DNA of 64,000 nucleotides from Macrothele yani. Taxonomy: Eukaryota; Arthropoda; Arachnida; Araneae; Macrothelidae. Positions 21,194 to 33,600 of the stretch are shown here, in pieces. The translations under genes were made by a program, and so were the position numbers. The stretch lies in the NCBI GenBank assembly GCA_039090855.1, contig CM077007.1:17223515-17287514 (forward strand). The letters are read 5' to 3'. Positions within the stretch are counted from its first letter, which is position 1; the number at the start of each line of letters is the position of its first letter. The notes under the pieces were generated by a model, which was not told the origin of the DNA, made no database searches, and saw only the letters and a program-made list of their open reading frames with translations.

Positions 21194-22450
21194 TTAGGTG
21201 TGCAACTTCATTTTCGGCCCTTAACCGCAAGCGGTCATAGAACGTCGGCAAATGCAAATAGCTGTGTGCGATAATGGCTGAATGCAGCGCCATCCAACAG
21301 CTTTCCAGACAACCGTAACCACTCACAGCTGTAGTGACAGAAGGGACGAAAGTTGACGGTGAAAGCAATGTCGTTCGCGAGCAACATTTGAGGCACTGCC
21401 TCCTGTTCGCGTTTCAGCTGAAAAAAGTGCTGCGGAAGCCCAGCAAATGATCTGTGCTGCTTTGGGTGAGGCTGCTGTGTCCTACAGTACGTGTAAGAAG
21501 TGGTTTAAGCAGGGAAATTTCGATCTGCGTGATGCAGAACGTGCGGGACAGCCACAGAAAGTTGAAGATTAGAAAATGGAACAACTGTTGGACGCGGATC
21601 ACTGTCGCACACAGTCAGAGCTCTCCCAGGAACTCTGAGTAACACAGCAAGCCATTGCAAAGCGCCTGCACAAGCTTGGACGGATTCACAAGGAGGGCCT
21701 TTGGGTGCCCCACCACTTCACAGCTGCGAACAAGTCTAGGGGCTACGATGTTGCTGTATCCTTGCTCTCCAGATTCAAGAAGGATTTCCTCTACAAGATT
21801 TTGATCTATGATGAGAAGTAGATCTTCTACGATAATCCTAAGCGGCCCAAATCGTGGGTATATCCAGGTCAGCCTACCACCAGTACTGCCAAACCGAATA
21901 TCCATGCCAGGAAGTTGTTGCTGTGTATATGGTGGGATCAGCGCGGTGTCGTACACTACGAGTTGCTCAAACCTGGTGAAATGGTCAGTGCTGAGCCTTA
22001 TTGACAGCAACTCATTCGTGTGAGTGACGTACTGGAGGCAAAAAATGGCCATACGCCGGCAATGGCAGAAGGTTGTTCCTGTTGCATCAGAATAACGCGC
22101 GTCCTCACACCGCGAAAACAACTTTAAACACGATCACCGACCTGGGATGAGAGATTTTGTCCCAACTGGCGTATTCTCCCGACTTCGCTCCGTCGGATTA
22201 TCACCTCTTTCGCTCCCTGCAACATCACCTGAGTTATACGCACTTCACTTCTGTCGAGGAGGTTCACCCAAGTGTGGATAACTTTATCAACTCGAAACAT
22301 CAATCTTTTTTCCGCAGTGGCATTCGGCCGTTCCCCGACCGATGGCTCAAATATATCCAACATGACGGGGATTATTTCCCTGATTAGGTACGTATTCGAT
22401 TTGCTGTCAACGTGTCGTGCTTGTGACCGAGAATTAAGTTGCACACCTAA
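21194..22450 (+). mobile_element. mariner-type transposon with broken transposase
   Basis: Inverted ends TTAGGTGTGCAACTTCATTT and the complement of AATTAAGTTGCACACCTAA lie between TA duplications; length 1257 bp. Plus-strand transposase fragments run from the AEAQQMICAALGEAAVSY-like helix-turn-helix (about 21430) through TCKKWFKQGNFDLRDAE to SQLAYSPDFAPSDYHLFRSL (about 22155-22215). Stop codons (for example TAG near 21570 and TGA near 21635) and shifts inactivate it. The central catalytic motif reads LLHQNNARPH instead of the family DNARPH, so an aspartate is lost. A second copy's end begins the window at 1-124. Confidence 0.9.
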
Positions 22451-22739
22451 TAAATTAAACCAAAGCTAACTGCAGTTAATCAAAGTCGTCGGACTTGAAG
22501 CCCAGGGTCATTGGAATGGCCTACCCATACATGAGACTGATGAAGAAGAAAAAAAACTGAACTTTATAACGGGGTGAAAAATCAAAACATGCGGCGAAAG
22601 AGTGTGAATATAATGTAGCATGAGCAAAATGGAATAGTTCATTGTAATTTATTTATGTAAATATTAAACTGCAACACATTCCTGCAGCCAAAATATAAAA
22701 GTATTGACATTTAACAACAACACACGGTAGGAAGAATAT

Positions 22740-23340
22740 ACCGGGGAGGGGGGGGGGCTACGATTTCGGGCGGGCGAAATCTCCGCTCCCTCCGACTTCC
22801 GTTTTAGCGAAAATTTCCCTCCATTTTCAAGCTAAAATACAAATTTCTATGGAATAAAATGATATTTAACAACAATACTGAGCAGAAGGAACACTACCAG
22901 GAAAAAAATTACGTTTTACGGATAAAATTTTCAGTCCTTCGAACTTCTGTTTTCGAAAGTTTTGGTAGTCGAAATTCCGTCCTCAAACGGGGAACGACCT
23001 CCACCCCAGCCCCCATCTGTTCAGTTATACAGCGATGATCTCGAAAACCACACAATTGGAAGAACTTTATGTATCATTCAAGATTACATAGAAATTTGCG
23101 CGCCGTGTAACTTCCGTTTTCGAAAAAACGTTTCTCCATTTTCAAGGAGAAATACAAATATTTATGGAAAACTGGGCAGTAGAAACATCGCGAGAAAAAG
23201 AAATTACGATTACGGGGGAAATCTTCACTCAATGTTCGAAAGTTTAGAAATATGAAATAACGTCCCCAGACGGGAAATGACGCCCCACCCCCACTACCCA
23301 AAAAAGTTATCTTCAGATTTGCATCGATCTCGAAAATGAC
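22740..23340. repeat. diverged tandem repeat, unit about 310 bp
   Basis: Two units share, in order, ACTTCCGTTTT, CTCCATTTTCAAG, AAATACAAAT.T.TATGG, GGAAAAAAATTACG-like and TCTCGAAAA stretches. The first starts near 22790 and the second near 23105. A G-rich run lies at about 22743-22757. No gene is recognised here or in the AT-rich stretch up to 24720. Confidence 0.6.
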
Positions 23341-24736
23341 TTAAATGCTGAAAAAAAAAAAATTAAACAAAAGCAAAATTCTGCGAATCCGCGGAAGAAT
23401 TTCATATATGCCTACCCTGCTTTTGTAATCTTGAAGGAAACACTAGTTCGCATTGTGACTGCCCGTCATCCCTACCCTGTTATCCAGATACTGACAGAGA
23501 GCACGAAGCTTCTACCTCAGAGATATTCCGATATCAGTATCCTACCCACATTTATCACGCGAACAAGGATTTATCATGTACTGGTTCATTAATCAAAAAT
23601 GTTGTTCGTGAATAAGAAAAATTGGTACTTTAAAAAACGCATCTACGCAAGGAAGAAGTACTAATACCATTGCGCAGTAAGCGATCTATGACAAAATAAA
23701 TACCAAAATTAATTGCGTAGGAAAATTTCCATCGAGCATGTGCTCGTTTCAACTTTCAGAATGGCCTTCATGGTGATTTCGTTGGAAATGGGGTCCCTAG
23801 TGATTTTTTTTTCTTTGTCAAAAACCAGATTTTCCGAAGGAAAACAATTATTTACTACAACCCCATTTTGAGCGTGATTTGATGCTACATTATATCATGA
23901 GAAAAATTTAAAAATTCTTTCACCCTTAAATTGTTAAAATTTTGCTCAAGAGTGAATTCGTTTTATGATACATATTTCAACAGTTCTTTTTCGTCCAGGA
24001 TCCAACGGAATTTTTTTCATGATGGAATTTACAAGGGATTTCCATGTAGACACGTGTCTTTTTATAATGTACTGCAAGACTTAAATTTCCAGTCTGATTT
24101 GGTAATCCCAGTCCACCCTTGACCTCAACTCAACTTTGCAAAAAGGTTTTCATGCTCCACTTAAAGAAGGAAAATCTATTCAGTTCCGAATTAAAGAAGA
24201 TGAAGTGTTTGGTTTTGACAGCTTGCAAATTTGTGAAAATAAATGCTAGTACGATACTGCATGTCTGGCCTTGTGGCATTTTTATAGCCATGTCTCTTGA
24301 GTTTCGAAGTTAAAATCCCAGTGGTATGAGACCCTCCGTTATCTAAACGAAACAATACACGTAGCTTCCGACAACAAAATCAGAGTGTTCTATCGAAATG
24401 TAACAACGAAACGGAACCGTGGACAATAAACATCTACTCTAATTGTTTCATTCGGATTTTTCATTTCAGAAGCAGCTGAACTCTTGAATATCCCCATCAG
24501 ACGCACAGCAAAATCTATATCCTCCTTCCCCGCTTCTCTGTGGTGTAGTTTCTGATCCATTCTCGACAGCATTTATTGTTGTGAAGAAGCATTTATTTCA
24601 ACTAAAATACTGTGAAAAGCATAAAACTGATTACTCGGAAAGACTATCCACAGGCAACTCCTGCGGAGCCTCATTTCCTGTACCTGAGTTGCTGGTCATT
24701 TTCTTAATTAAGCAGGGATTATTTTCCAGTGCGGCT

Positions 24737-25050
24737 GGGGTCGCGGATGGCCTAGTGGTCAACATTCGTGACCGTCACGGAGAAACTTCGGGTTCGATCC
24801 CAGGCAGGTACGAACGCTCGAACCACTAAATATCTGCCATGCGTCGGATGGGCACGTTAAGCCGTCGGACCCCGGGTACTGCCCCCCTCCCCCCGGTAAT
24901 AAATAAGGGCGTCTTTCTACCTCGCTTCCGTGTCACTTTCCTGTCGGGCACTCTAGCCCAAATCTCCTAGCTTCCTATTTCTAAGGATTGCTTAAGACCT
25001 GGGATCAGACACTCCCTTCTTAAAATCCTCTACATATGATATGATCTGAT
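24737..25050 (+). mobile_element. tRNA-derived SINE, family C
   Basis: An 11-bp target duplication CCAGTGCGGCT (24726-24736 and 25051-25061) brackets 314 bases. The head has an A box GGATGGCCTAGTGGTCAACA and a B box GGTTCGATCCCAGG. The body has the TCGGATGGGCACGTTAAGCCGTCGGACCCC stretch (split here: positions 24844-24874), a type common in arthropod and mollusc SINEs. The tail is a short ATATGATATGATCTGAT run. Confidence 0.85.
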
Positions 25051-25099
25051 CCAGTGCGGCTTTCAGTAGTTTACTGTTCAGTTCAAGACGACCACCCCC

Positions 25100-25275
25100 A
25101 AGCAGTCAGTCGTAGGTCGTTGGATATCGACCAGGGCACGAGATCCGACTGAAGTACGAGTGGTGTCTGTTCCAGGGTGCCCTCTCCCTAAAACCAATGC
25201 CCCTAAATTAGGAATGGGAGACCCTTTATAGCTTCAGATGCTTATAGGTCATTAACGACCAGTACCACAAAATTG
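25100..25275 (+). mobile_element. diverged SINE family A copy
   Basis: Contains CCCTCTCCCTAAAACCAATG, CCCCTAAATTAGGAATGGGA, TATAGCTTCAGATGCTTATA and GGTCATTAACGACCAG in the order of the family A 3' half. The head is not recognisable. Confidence 0.55.
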
Positions 25276-25783
25276 TGTGTCGCCCAGAATGCCATAACGT
25301 CCTTTGCAACTTTTCGAATTTCCGTCATCCTTTTTGCAGGTTAACAAAAGAAGAGATTAGTGCTGCATCACTCCACGAAACTTTCGATCTGTAGGCTTGA
25401 TATACATTGACATTCAGACGTTTTCCTGAAGTAAACATTGCATTCTTCCAGAGAAGAGATGCGATGTCGTGAAAGTGAATGATATCGCCCCTGCAGAAAC
25501 CAGCTCCAGGTTCATTTTTTCATTTAGCCACGATGAGCGCAACTGAGGATGACTTCTGATAATCTCGCAGAGGCCGTGAAAATATAAAGAGCATCGGGGA
25601 GGAAATTCTATTCGCTCTAGACGAACGATTTGGGCGGCCGTGGCGCTCTACATGCACGGACGTTTTTTGGCTGGTATGGTTGTTAAATCTTACAACAATA
25701 ACAGCTCAAGAGGTTCACTTGGTCGCACAGCAGCATGAATCATGTTCTAGTGAGCAGACCTAAACCTTTGTGGCCAATAACAG

Positions 25784-25960
25784 ATTTAACGACCCAGGGG
25801 AGCATCTAAGAATTATAAGCAATCTCCTGTCCCTAAGTTTGGGCAACTGGTTCCGGAGAGTAGATAGAGCCAGCGCCGTAGGACAGGCGCATCGCCCGAA
25901 CATCATCTGTGACTCGAACCCTGGGTCCCTGGCCCAACTCGTACGATTAGCCAAAGCCAC
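25784..25960 (-). mobile_element. diverged SINE family A copy, inverted
   Basis: On the plus strand it reads TTTAACGACC...CCTGTCCCTAAGTTTGGGCA, ACTGGTTCCGGAGAG, AGAGCCAGCGCCGTAGGACA, then GACTCGAACCCTGGGTCC. This is the complement order of family A with a recognisable B box. Confidence 0.6.
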
Positions 25961-25979
25961 CCAGGAGGCATTCTGCACA

Positions 25980-27490
25980 ATTGGGAGTCCTCCCTACGGA
26001 CATGCTATATGTCTCGAATGCTTTTCGTTACTACACTTGAACTATTTTTTTCTTAACTTACGAAGCATATTATGCCGTTTTCTTCTGAAACCTGTATATT
26101 GTTTAAAGGTTACAGTAAAACATAACACTATTCTAAATGAAAAGTTCCATGAAAGCTGATGATTCACGCAGCCGCGTAAGTTATGAATACATATATTATT
26201 GTGCGTGTGCTTGTCAATGTCACAGACATTAATTACATTTGAGAGAGTTTCATACTTCATCAGTAAATAACAGCATACGGAATACTTCATTAACTGAAAG
26301 TGTGTTAAGTGACTGAAAAGCGGTGGTGAAGGCATGGCTGTAAATTTCAGATGAAATAACCCAAATGATGGGTATAACTTTAGAAACTTCGACCTCTCAG
26401 TGTGAATCGGCACGAACAAACTGTAACAGAAGTTCTTTGCCCCTTTGCCACAGATTTTGCTAGTGCTAAATGTCAGAGGAGAATGAAAAAAATATCCTTT
26501 TTTTGGCGAAAATTGAAAGAATATAAAACAAGAAAAAAGAAATAGTGAAGGATGCACGTAAGATTGAGCAGAAGACCGCACAAGGTAAATCAGCATAAGA
26601 TTCTTTCTGCGCTGCTGTTCTAAAACTTCCAGAAATTCATTATCTACGAAATATTTACTGAAAGTCGGGAATTAGAGGATTTTGAGAGGAAAAGTATAGG
26701 TGTTTATGTTCACATGTAAACAAAAATATATTCTACGTATTTTACGATTTGATGGTACAGCTTTATTATTTTACACAAGAGAAATCCGTTTGCAAAACTA
26801 GTTAACAAAGGTTTACAGTCAGAATATACATTAATTCTTAAGGGCAACTTTTATTTTAATCACTACAGAGATAAAATTAGATTATTGCAGTCTTAAATTG
26901 TTATGTCCAGACTTTTTGGATTTCCATTGTGTAAAGTTTTAATAGTGTAAAATTAGTATTGGTACAAATGCCCAGTTTCCGCTTCCACTGGGAGGCTTTT
27001 TCAAAACTGAAAATGTTGGGGCATAATGACTAAATTGTAATTACGCTCTATTCTTTTCAGGTTAATCATTACACTCTCTTCCCAGAGACAAAAGCTTGGC
27101 ATTTGTATCATAAGTTCATTTTATAATGGAATAAAATTAATATAAGACTGCAACAGTCTAAGATTACCTTCGTAGTGTTTTATGGGTCACACTTTTTGTT
27201 GTTCAGTATTTATTTCAACACTTCATCTTTGATTTCCTCACCAAGTGTACTTTTTAAAACCATATTTTAAATCCAGAATTCTTCACTGATTTCAATAAGA
27301 ATCACAAAATATTTTAGTTTTTGAATATAAGATCAGTTAATGCAGTTTTTTAAAAGATTGTGTCACTAAAAACCAAGGAGAAGGTTGGAAATTTCCAAAA
27401 CAATTTTTTTTTCTTGCACCGTATATTGTAATGCTTTAGTATATATGTGGAATGAATTATGAATAATTTAATTTCATGATATATTAATTC
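25980..27490. other. intron 4, last part: no recognised feature
   Basis: AT-rich. A 184-codon ATG frame on the minus strand (26042-26596) shows no domain and is judged accidental. Confidence 0.4.
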
Positions 27491-27513
27491 TTTATTGTTG
27501 CCTCCTCCCATAG

Positions 27514-27714
27514 CTTCCATTTTAGACGACCACCACTTCAACAACCCAATCTATTCATGTCCAGGTTTACCATACGATGCTGCAAGTCTCGGTCTAAATA
27601 ACAGCCTGTCCACAGCAATGAATGGAGGAATGTATTGTAATTTAGATTTGGAGAAAAGCAACCTAGATAAAATGAATTCTTCAAAAGACAATGAGGATGA
27701 CAACAGTGAGAAAG
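27514..27714 (+). CDS. drpr: Draper/MEGF10-type receptor, NPxY exon
   Basis: A CCTCCCATAG acceptor and a GTCAGT donor bound 201 bases, phase 1 in and out. The product begins ASILDDHHFNNPIYSCPG. HHFNNPIYS contains the NPxY motif by which CED-1 and Draper bind the PTB adaptor CED-6/GULP. MYCNLDLEKSNLDKM further on supplies a YxxL motif of the kind phosphorylated by Src-family kinases and read by Syk-type kinases in Draper signalling. The end is acidic (DNEDDNSEK). These motif roles are family knowledge; the sequence shows the motifs themselves. A 29-kb repeat-filled intron follows. Confidence 0.9.
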
Positions 27715-27729
27715 GTCAGTAATTCTGCT

Positions 27730-28555
27730 TTCAATGGAAAATATAAGAACATAGCGAGTCCTTCTACTTACACTGAAATGATGATTTACTATGCACACCC
27801 ACCCAGAGCCCATCTAAGAGGGGGCTGCAGCCCTGTGCCCCACATTTTTAAGGGGCCCCAGAATTATGCAGGATGCTTGAAGAATTGACAGAGTTCTACA
27901 GAATTTTTTTTTTTTTTTTTGCAAATAGCACAGCAAAAACTATAAGAAACTGCCTTGTGAAAAAACAAATTCCTATTTCCTTCTGCTTTTTTCATTAGGA
28001 GTCCGCAAAAAGTATTGTCCCTCCCAGCCCATCCTCAAATCTTTCGAAAACATTACAGATGTTTTTTTTATTTTTTTTATTTTACACATCTGTAATTGGG
28101 GGAAATTTTCATACATTAAGAATTCGTTTGATGAATCATGCTATTTGGATCATATATTTTTCCCCACTACTTCGATATAACTTCAACAAGCTGAACCCGG
28201 GGGGGGGGGTTAAAGCAGAACTTAACTGGTATCCATTTTTCAACCATGCGATTTTACATTTTCTTGTTACCACTGATTCGTTCATGAATCGTGGCATACA
28301 CTCTTCAATCCAGAGATGTTTTTCTTTATGGCTTCCTCATCATATTTTGGGAATGCTTTCTCCTGCATATTTTTATTCATCCACCCATAGTGATATCCTA
28401 GATGTGCCACTAATACTGGGGCTCCAAAATACTGTCCAGTGCCCGGGCCCCCGGGATTCCCCCCCCTCCCGTCTCCTCTTAAATGTGTTCTTCACCCACC
28501 TAATAATATGTGGGCACAAATTTCGCCTTCACAATAACAGCAAAAGTTGTGGCAA
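27730..28555. other. intron 5, start: low-complexity runs, no gene
   Basis: Includes T runs (27905-27920, 28060-28080), a G run (28199-28210) and a C/G-rich patch (28440-28475). Nothing coding is recognised. Confidence 0.4.
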
Positions 28556-28559
28556 TGAC

Positions 28560-28930
28560 TATCAGGTGTCGGCCCAATAGCTCAGAACAGCCGCCTATAA
28601 AGCACTCAGAGTTATACAGGATGGGTTTTGGCTTGAATTCATTGCTCCATTTTGTCCCACAAATTCTCGCTCCATTTTGTCCCACAAATGCTCAGTTGGG
28701 TTCAAATCCGGAGTGTGAGGGTTACGAACTCACTGGAATGCTCAACTTCGCCGAACGGAAGGTTGGCCCATCTCATTGTTTGTTTGGGGAATGAAGCTGT
28801 AGGAAATGGATAGCCATGAATGGGTGTAGGTGATTGGCAAGTACTTCATCATAGCTTTGTGCAGTAATGGGGGTCTCAGTAGGTACAAGGAATCCCAAGG
28901 TGTGGTCCACTTAAAGCTGTCTTTGAATGA
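28560..28930 (-). pseudogene. Tc1-like transposase relic, 3' part
   Basis: The minus strand at 28672-28711 reads PDLNPTEHLWDKM, the third catalytic motif of Tc1-like transposases. The end of that motif is then duplicated in tandem (TTTTGTCCCACAAA occurs twice on the plus strand, 25 bases apart). No frame or terminal repeat survives. The 5' part lies at higher coordinates and is only vaguely recognisable. Confidence 0.6.
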
Positions 28931-28939
28931 GTGTGTGGG

Positions 28940-30480
28940 TTCATCTTCTTCTCTACATCTGTAATGTAAATTATTTTGTACACATTTTCTCAAAGACTAT
29001 TGCTTTGTAGCGTTTGAAATTTTGAGCACAAATAAAAACCACCAACAGCTAATATATGCCACAGTTATTATTCCAAAAAAATGTTGATTTTTTTTTAAAT
29101 TAAATTTATCTGACTCGAAAAAATTCCAATTTGGCGCTAGATGGATCGATGAGTTAGCATAGCAGTGTTTGTCTAGAAGCAATGAAATCTCTTATTTCTG
29201 CCTGATTTTTCTAATTATCTGATCCAAATTGAAATCAATGAATAGGGACAAAAGTGAGATTGGTATATTGTCTTCTATAGATCATCTTAAATCCTACTGC
29301 ACCTTCATTTTTTGAAGAGAAAATGTGTGCATTAGCAGAGAACCTCTCAATCTGATCTGTAGAGATTCCGCCTACTTATGGAGCTCCACCCCCAAATAAC
29401 GTCATTGATTAAAACGCAACAGCACGTATTTTGTCTTTTCATTGTGGAGTCAACGAGATACCGCTTCCATTCTGAATATGGTGATGTCTGCAGTGATTCG
29501 CTGACGCCAACTTCTGGGACAGTCACTCAAAACGTAAAAGCCACGCCCAAGAAGTGATTTTGCGCGTCATCTATGATCCCTAACACTCATTCAAAGATAG
29601 CCTTAAGCACACCACGTAACATTACATCCCCTCCACCAACCTATAACACCTCAGCTTGAGAGTTGAGGTCCATGGCCTAGTGTGGTCTATGTCCACTGGC
29701 GATGCTCTTTTGTTCACTGCAGCCTCATAATCCAGAGATGTGCTATTAACAAGAATACTTGGTGTGACCATTGCCTGCCATTGCCCAGTCATGCAATTGT
29801 GCGTCTAATGCTTTGCATAAAATCTTCGTAGGTGCCCTGTCGTCGAAGCCGACATTTATACTCTCCAGTGTGACTCTCTGTTCCAGCACAGAAGAGGCAG
29901 CTCTCACCTTCAAATATGAACTGCCTGTTTACAGCTACATTTTCACTGGTGGCTCTGGTTTTGATGTAATCCTAGTACACATGAGCAACAATTGCACGAG
30001 GAAATCCCAGACTTCTACAGTTGTGGAGATGGGACAGCTCATCTTCGTCGCACGGACTATCTGACCACAATCAAGCTCACTGTGGTCACCGTGTTGACCG
30101 TTATCAGAGTTTATTGTGTACAACAGATTGGTATTTGACCTGTTTATAGCCCTCAGGGGTTTTTGACTAGCCGCATTATTGTGGCAGGGTAGGATTGTGG
30201 ATGTGGGCCGTGTATATATTAAATTCGCGCTTTCAGTGTATTTTTAAAACACTTCCTTTTTTACCCAATTCCCACAATTCACAAAATATTCTTTGTTAAT
30301 TATAATGACGCATAGTCATTTTACAAAAATAAGCATTTCATGAAGGCCTGATTTTGTGATGTTGCCATGAGCTGCAGCAAGACGAAAATTTCACTGTGTA
30401 GATGTGCTCAATCAGATGCAGATTGTGATTCAGTTAATTCATGAGAATGGGGATGAAAATAAGTTTCAATTTCTGAAAAG
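28940..30480. other. intron 5 stretch without recognised feature
   Basis: Mixed composition with a GC-richer part at 29400-30170. The plus frame at 29771-30064 shows no known domain. Confidence 0.35.
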
Positions 30481-30606
30481 TCCTCATGAAGTGTATACAT
30501 GAATTTATGATAATTGTTAAATTCATGCACAAAACTTTCAATGACATGACCACACAGTTGAATTCTTTGCCTATCTTTGATGTATGTGTACTTAATATAT
30601 ATATAT

Positions 30607-33600
30607 CATCATCATCATCATTATCATTGTCAACCATTATCAATCCACTGCTGGACGAAGGTCTCCCCAAGTTTCCTCCACAACAGTCTGTCTTGTGCCA
30701 GTCTCCTCCATGTCACCCCTGCATACTTTCGAATTTCATCCACCCATCACCCATGTGGTCTTCTTCTGGGTCTTTTCCTGTCCCTTGGAATCCAATCTAA
30801 AATTTCGGCTGTCCATCGATGATCTGTCCTTCTGGCAGTATGTCCAGCCCATTGCCATTTCAGGGATTTAACTCTGATCATGATGTCTTCCACTCTTGTC
30901 ATTTTTCGGATCCACGAGTTCCTCTTCTCATCTCTCCTGGTTACACCAAGCATGCACCTCTCCATTCGTCTTTGAGTTGTCTGCAGCCTTTGTATGTCTC
31001 TTTTAGTTAAGGTCCACGTCTCTGCACCATACGTAAGCACTGGAAGGAGGCATTGATCAAACACTTTTCTTTTAAGACATAATGGCATATTGCTCTTGAA
31101 AATTATGCTGTTTCTTCCAAAAGCTCTCCAGGCAAGTTTTGTACGCCGATTAATTTCTTCACTAATGTGACCCTCACTTGATATCTGCTGTCCAAGATAA
31201 ACGTACGTGTCTGTTATCTCCAGCTTTTCCCCATCAATCGATAAATCTTCATTTCTTGTAAAAGCATTGAACATCACTTTTGTCTTCTGAAAGTTCATTT
31301 TTAATCCGTCTTCTTTACTCTTGTCAGCAAGTTCCTGGATCATACTCTGCAGCTCTGATGGGGTAGTTGCAAAAATTACTACGTCATCAGTAAAACGAAG
31401 GTGGGTTAGATAATCTCCATTAATCTTTATCCCCTTGTTTTCCCAGCTCAGCGACTGAAAAACACCCTCCAATGTGGCATTCAAGAGCTTCGGAGATATG
31501 GTGTCACCTTGTCTCACTCACTTTCCAATTTTTATGTGTGTTGTATTTTCAAACAGCCGAATCTTTGCACTTGCATTTTCATAGATGTTATTAATAATAT
31601 TAATGTATGCATCTTCAATACCGCAGGATTTCAGAGCCGTGGTAACTGCTGATGGTTTCACCGAATCAAAGGCTTTTTCATAATCGATAAAAGCCATGCA
31701 CAATGGAAGTTCATATTCCCTCGCTCTTTCAATTAGTTCTCTCAGTACGTGGATATGGCCGCCCCGGTGGCGCAGTGGTCTAAGGCGTTGGCCTCTGATC
31801 ATTCGTCCGAAGGGGTCCGGGTTCGAATCCCGGTGAGGCATGGATGTTGTGTTTGTCTTATGGCACTGGCTCTCTCCCTTCCCTGGAACCAGTGACCCTA
31901 AATTAGGGACGGGCGACTGCTTATAGCCCATTGAGTTGCTCACGGTGGTCGTTAAACCTCCAATCAAAAAAAAAAAAAAAAAGTACGTGGATATGATCTA
32001 TTGTGCTGTAGCCACTCCTGAATCCAGCTTGTTCTCTCGGTTGAGCCATGTCCAGTGTTACCTTCAAGCGGTGTGAAAGAACTTTAGTGAAGATTTTATA
32101 AACCACTGATAATAGGCTGATAGGTCTGTAGTTCCTGAGATCCTCAATGTCACCTTTTTTATGTAGCAGGATCATTGTAGCATTGTTCCAATCCTCAGGA
32201 ATCTTCCCTTCATTAAGGCATCGAGTGAAAATTTGGGCGAGTACTGTTTCAATTTCTCCACTTGCTTCTTGTATGATGTCTATAGTAATTCCATCTTCTC
32301 CTGGAGCTTTCCCCCGCTTCATGTTCTTGATTGCATGAGCAACTTCTGCTGGGAGGACTGGAAGAACTCTGGTACCTTTCATGATGTCTGGAGTACATGT
32401 ATCATCCCTTTCATATAGTTTGGAGTAGAAATCTTTCACTCTTGTCAAAATTTCGCCTCTATTTCTTGTTATAGAACCATCTTCTTTTCTCAGAGCCATA
32501 ATCTGTTTTCTTCCCTTACTGAGATGTCCCTTTGCTATCTTTAGGCTTTGGTTGTTTTCAATTGCTTTCCTTACTAGTTCACAGTTGAATTTTCTTACGT
32601 TTTCAGTGATACTTTTTCTTACTGTCTTGCATAGCTCTATATATTCCACTTTGGAAGTCACATCTTCTTTAGTTGTCCTCATCTCTCTTCTTTTTTGCAT
32701 CAACATTTTGGTTTTTCCTGATAATTTGTTTACATGCAACTTGTTCTTAGACCCAGCTAATTTTGTTGCTGTTTCCATAAGAGCTTTGGTTACTTTTCTG
32801 TTAACTTCAGAAATATCCACTTCTTCCGATGTTAGGCCTTCTAAAGCAGAGAATCTGTTCTTCAGTTCCAACTTGAAAGTATTATGGTGTTTTTTAAGGT
32901 TGGTTATGTCAATACATTTTGTTTGTCTTATGAGCTTGCCACGTTCCAGTTTAGTGTTGAGGTGCATCTTACATCTCACCAATCTATGGTCACTACCTGT
33001 GTTGAACTTGTTTAGCACACTGCAGTCTTCGATGACGAATTTTTTGTTACACATAATAAAATCAATTTCACTTGTCGTCCCAATTGGATGTCTCCATGTC
33101 CATTTCCTGTGTGGCTTTTTCTTGAAAAAGGAATTCAAGATGAAAAATCCTTCTGCCTCTGCAAACTCAACGAGAGTATTTCCACGCTGGTTTCTGTTGC
33201 CGTGACCGAATTTACCTACTGAAGTTTCATTCTGTAGCCGTTGCCCTATTTTTGCATTGAAATCTCCCATAATTATCTTCAAGTGCTGCTTACCTTTATT
33301 ATTTAGATGACTAATTTCTTCATAAAATTCTTCAATTTCTTCTTCAGGATGACTTGTGGTGGGTGCATACGTTTGAATAATCTGAACCTGGTATCTTCTC
33401 GATAGTTGGATAACGAGTCGTGCAGCTCTGTCAGAGGAACTTTCAACTTCTACCACTTTATCCTTCAGTTTCTTGTTTATTATAAATCCAACACCACTAG
33501 TTCTGCCAGTATCTGTCCCACGATAATAGAAGAGATGTCCACTTTTCAGTTCAATGAGATCTCCTTTTCTCCTTACCTCACTCAGCCCGACGATGTCCCA

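Noticed and set aside
26042..26596. 184-codon ATG frame on the minus strand
   Set aside because: AT-rich, rich in Phe/Ser/His/Lys, no recognised domain or splice partner, and it lies in a receptor intron. Judged accidental.
31758..31850. A functional tRNA gene
   Set aside because: A and B boxes are present, but the sequence recurs with a long non-tRNA body, A tail and target duplication, so it is a SINE head. The same applies to 5520-5601, 8345-8425, 20440-20505, 24742-24815 and 61460-61541.
32552..33205. Plus-strand 217-codon frame, repeated at 36870-37523 and in inverted form at 39213-39833
   Set aside because: It recurs only because it is the antisense of the conserved RTE endonuclease. 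It follows every RTE copy and has no independent motif.
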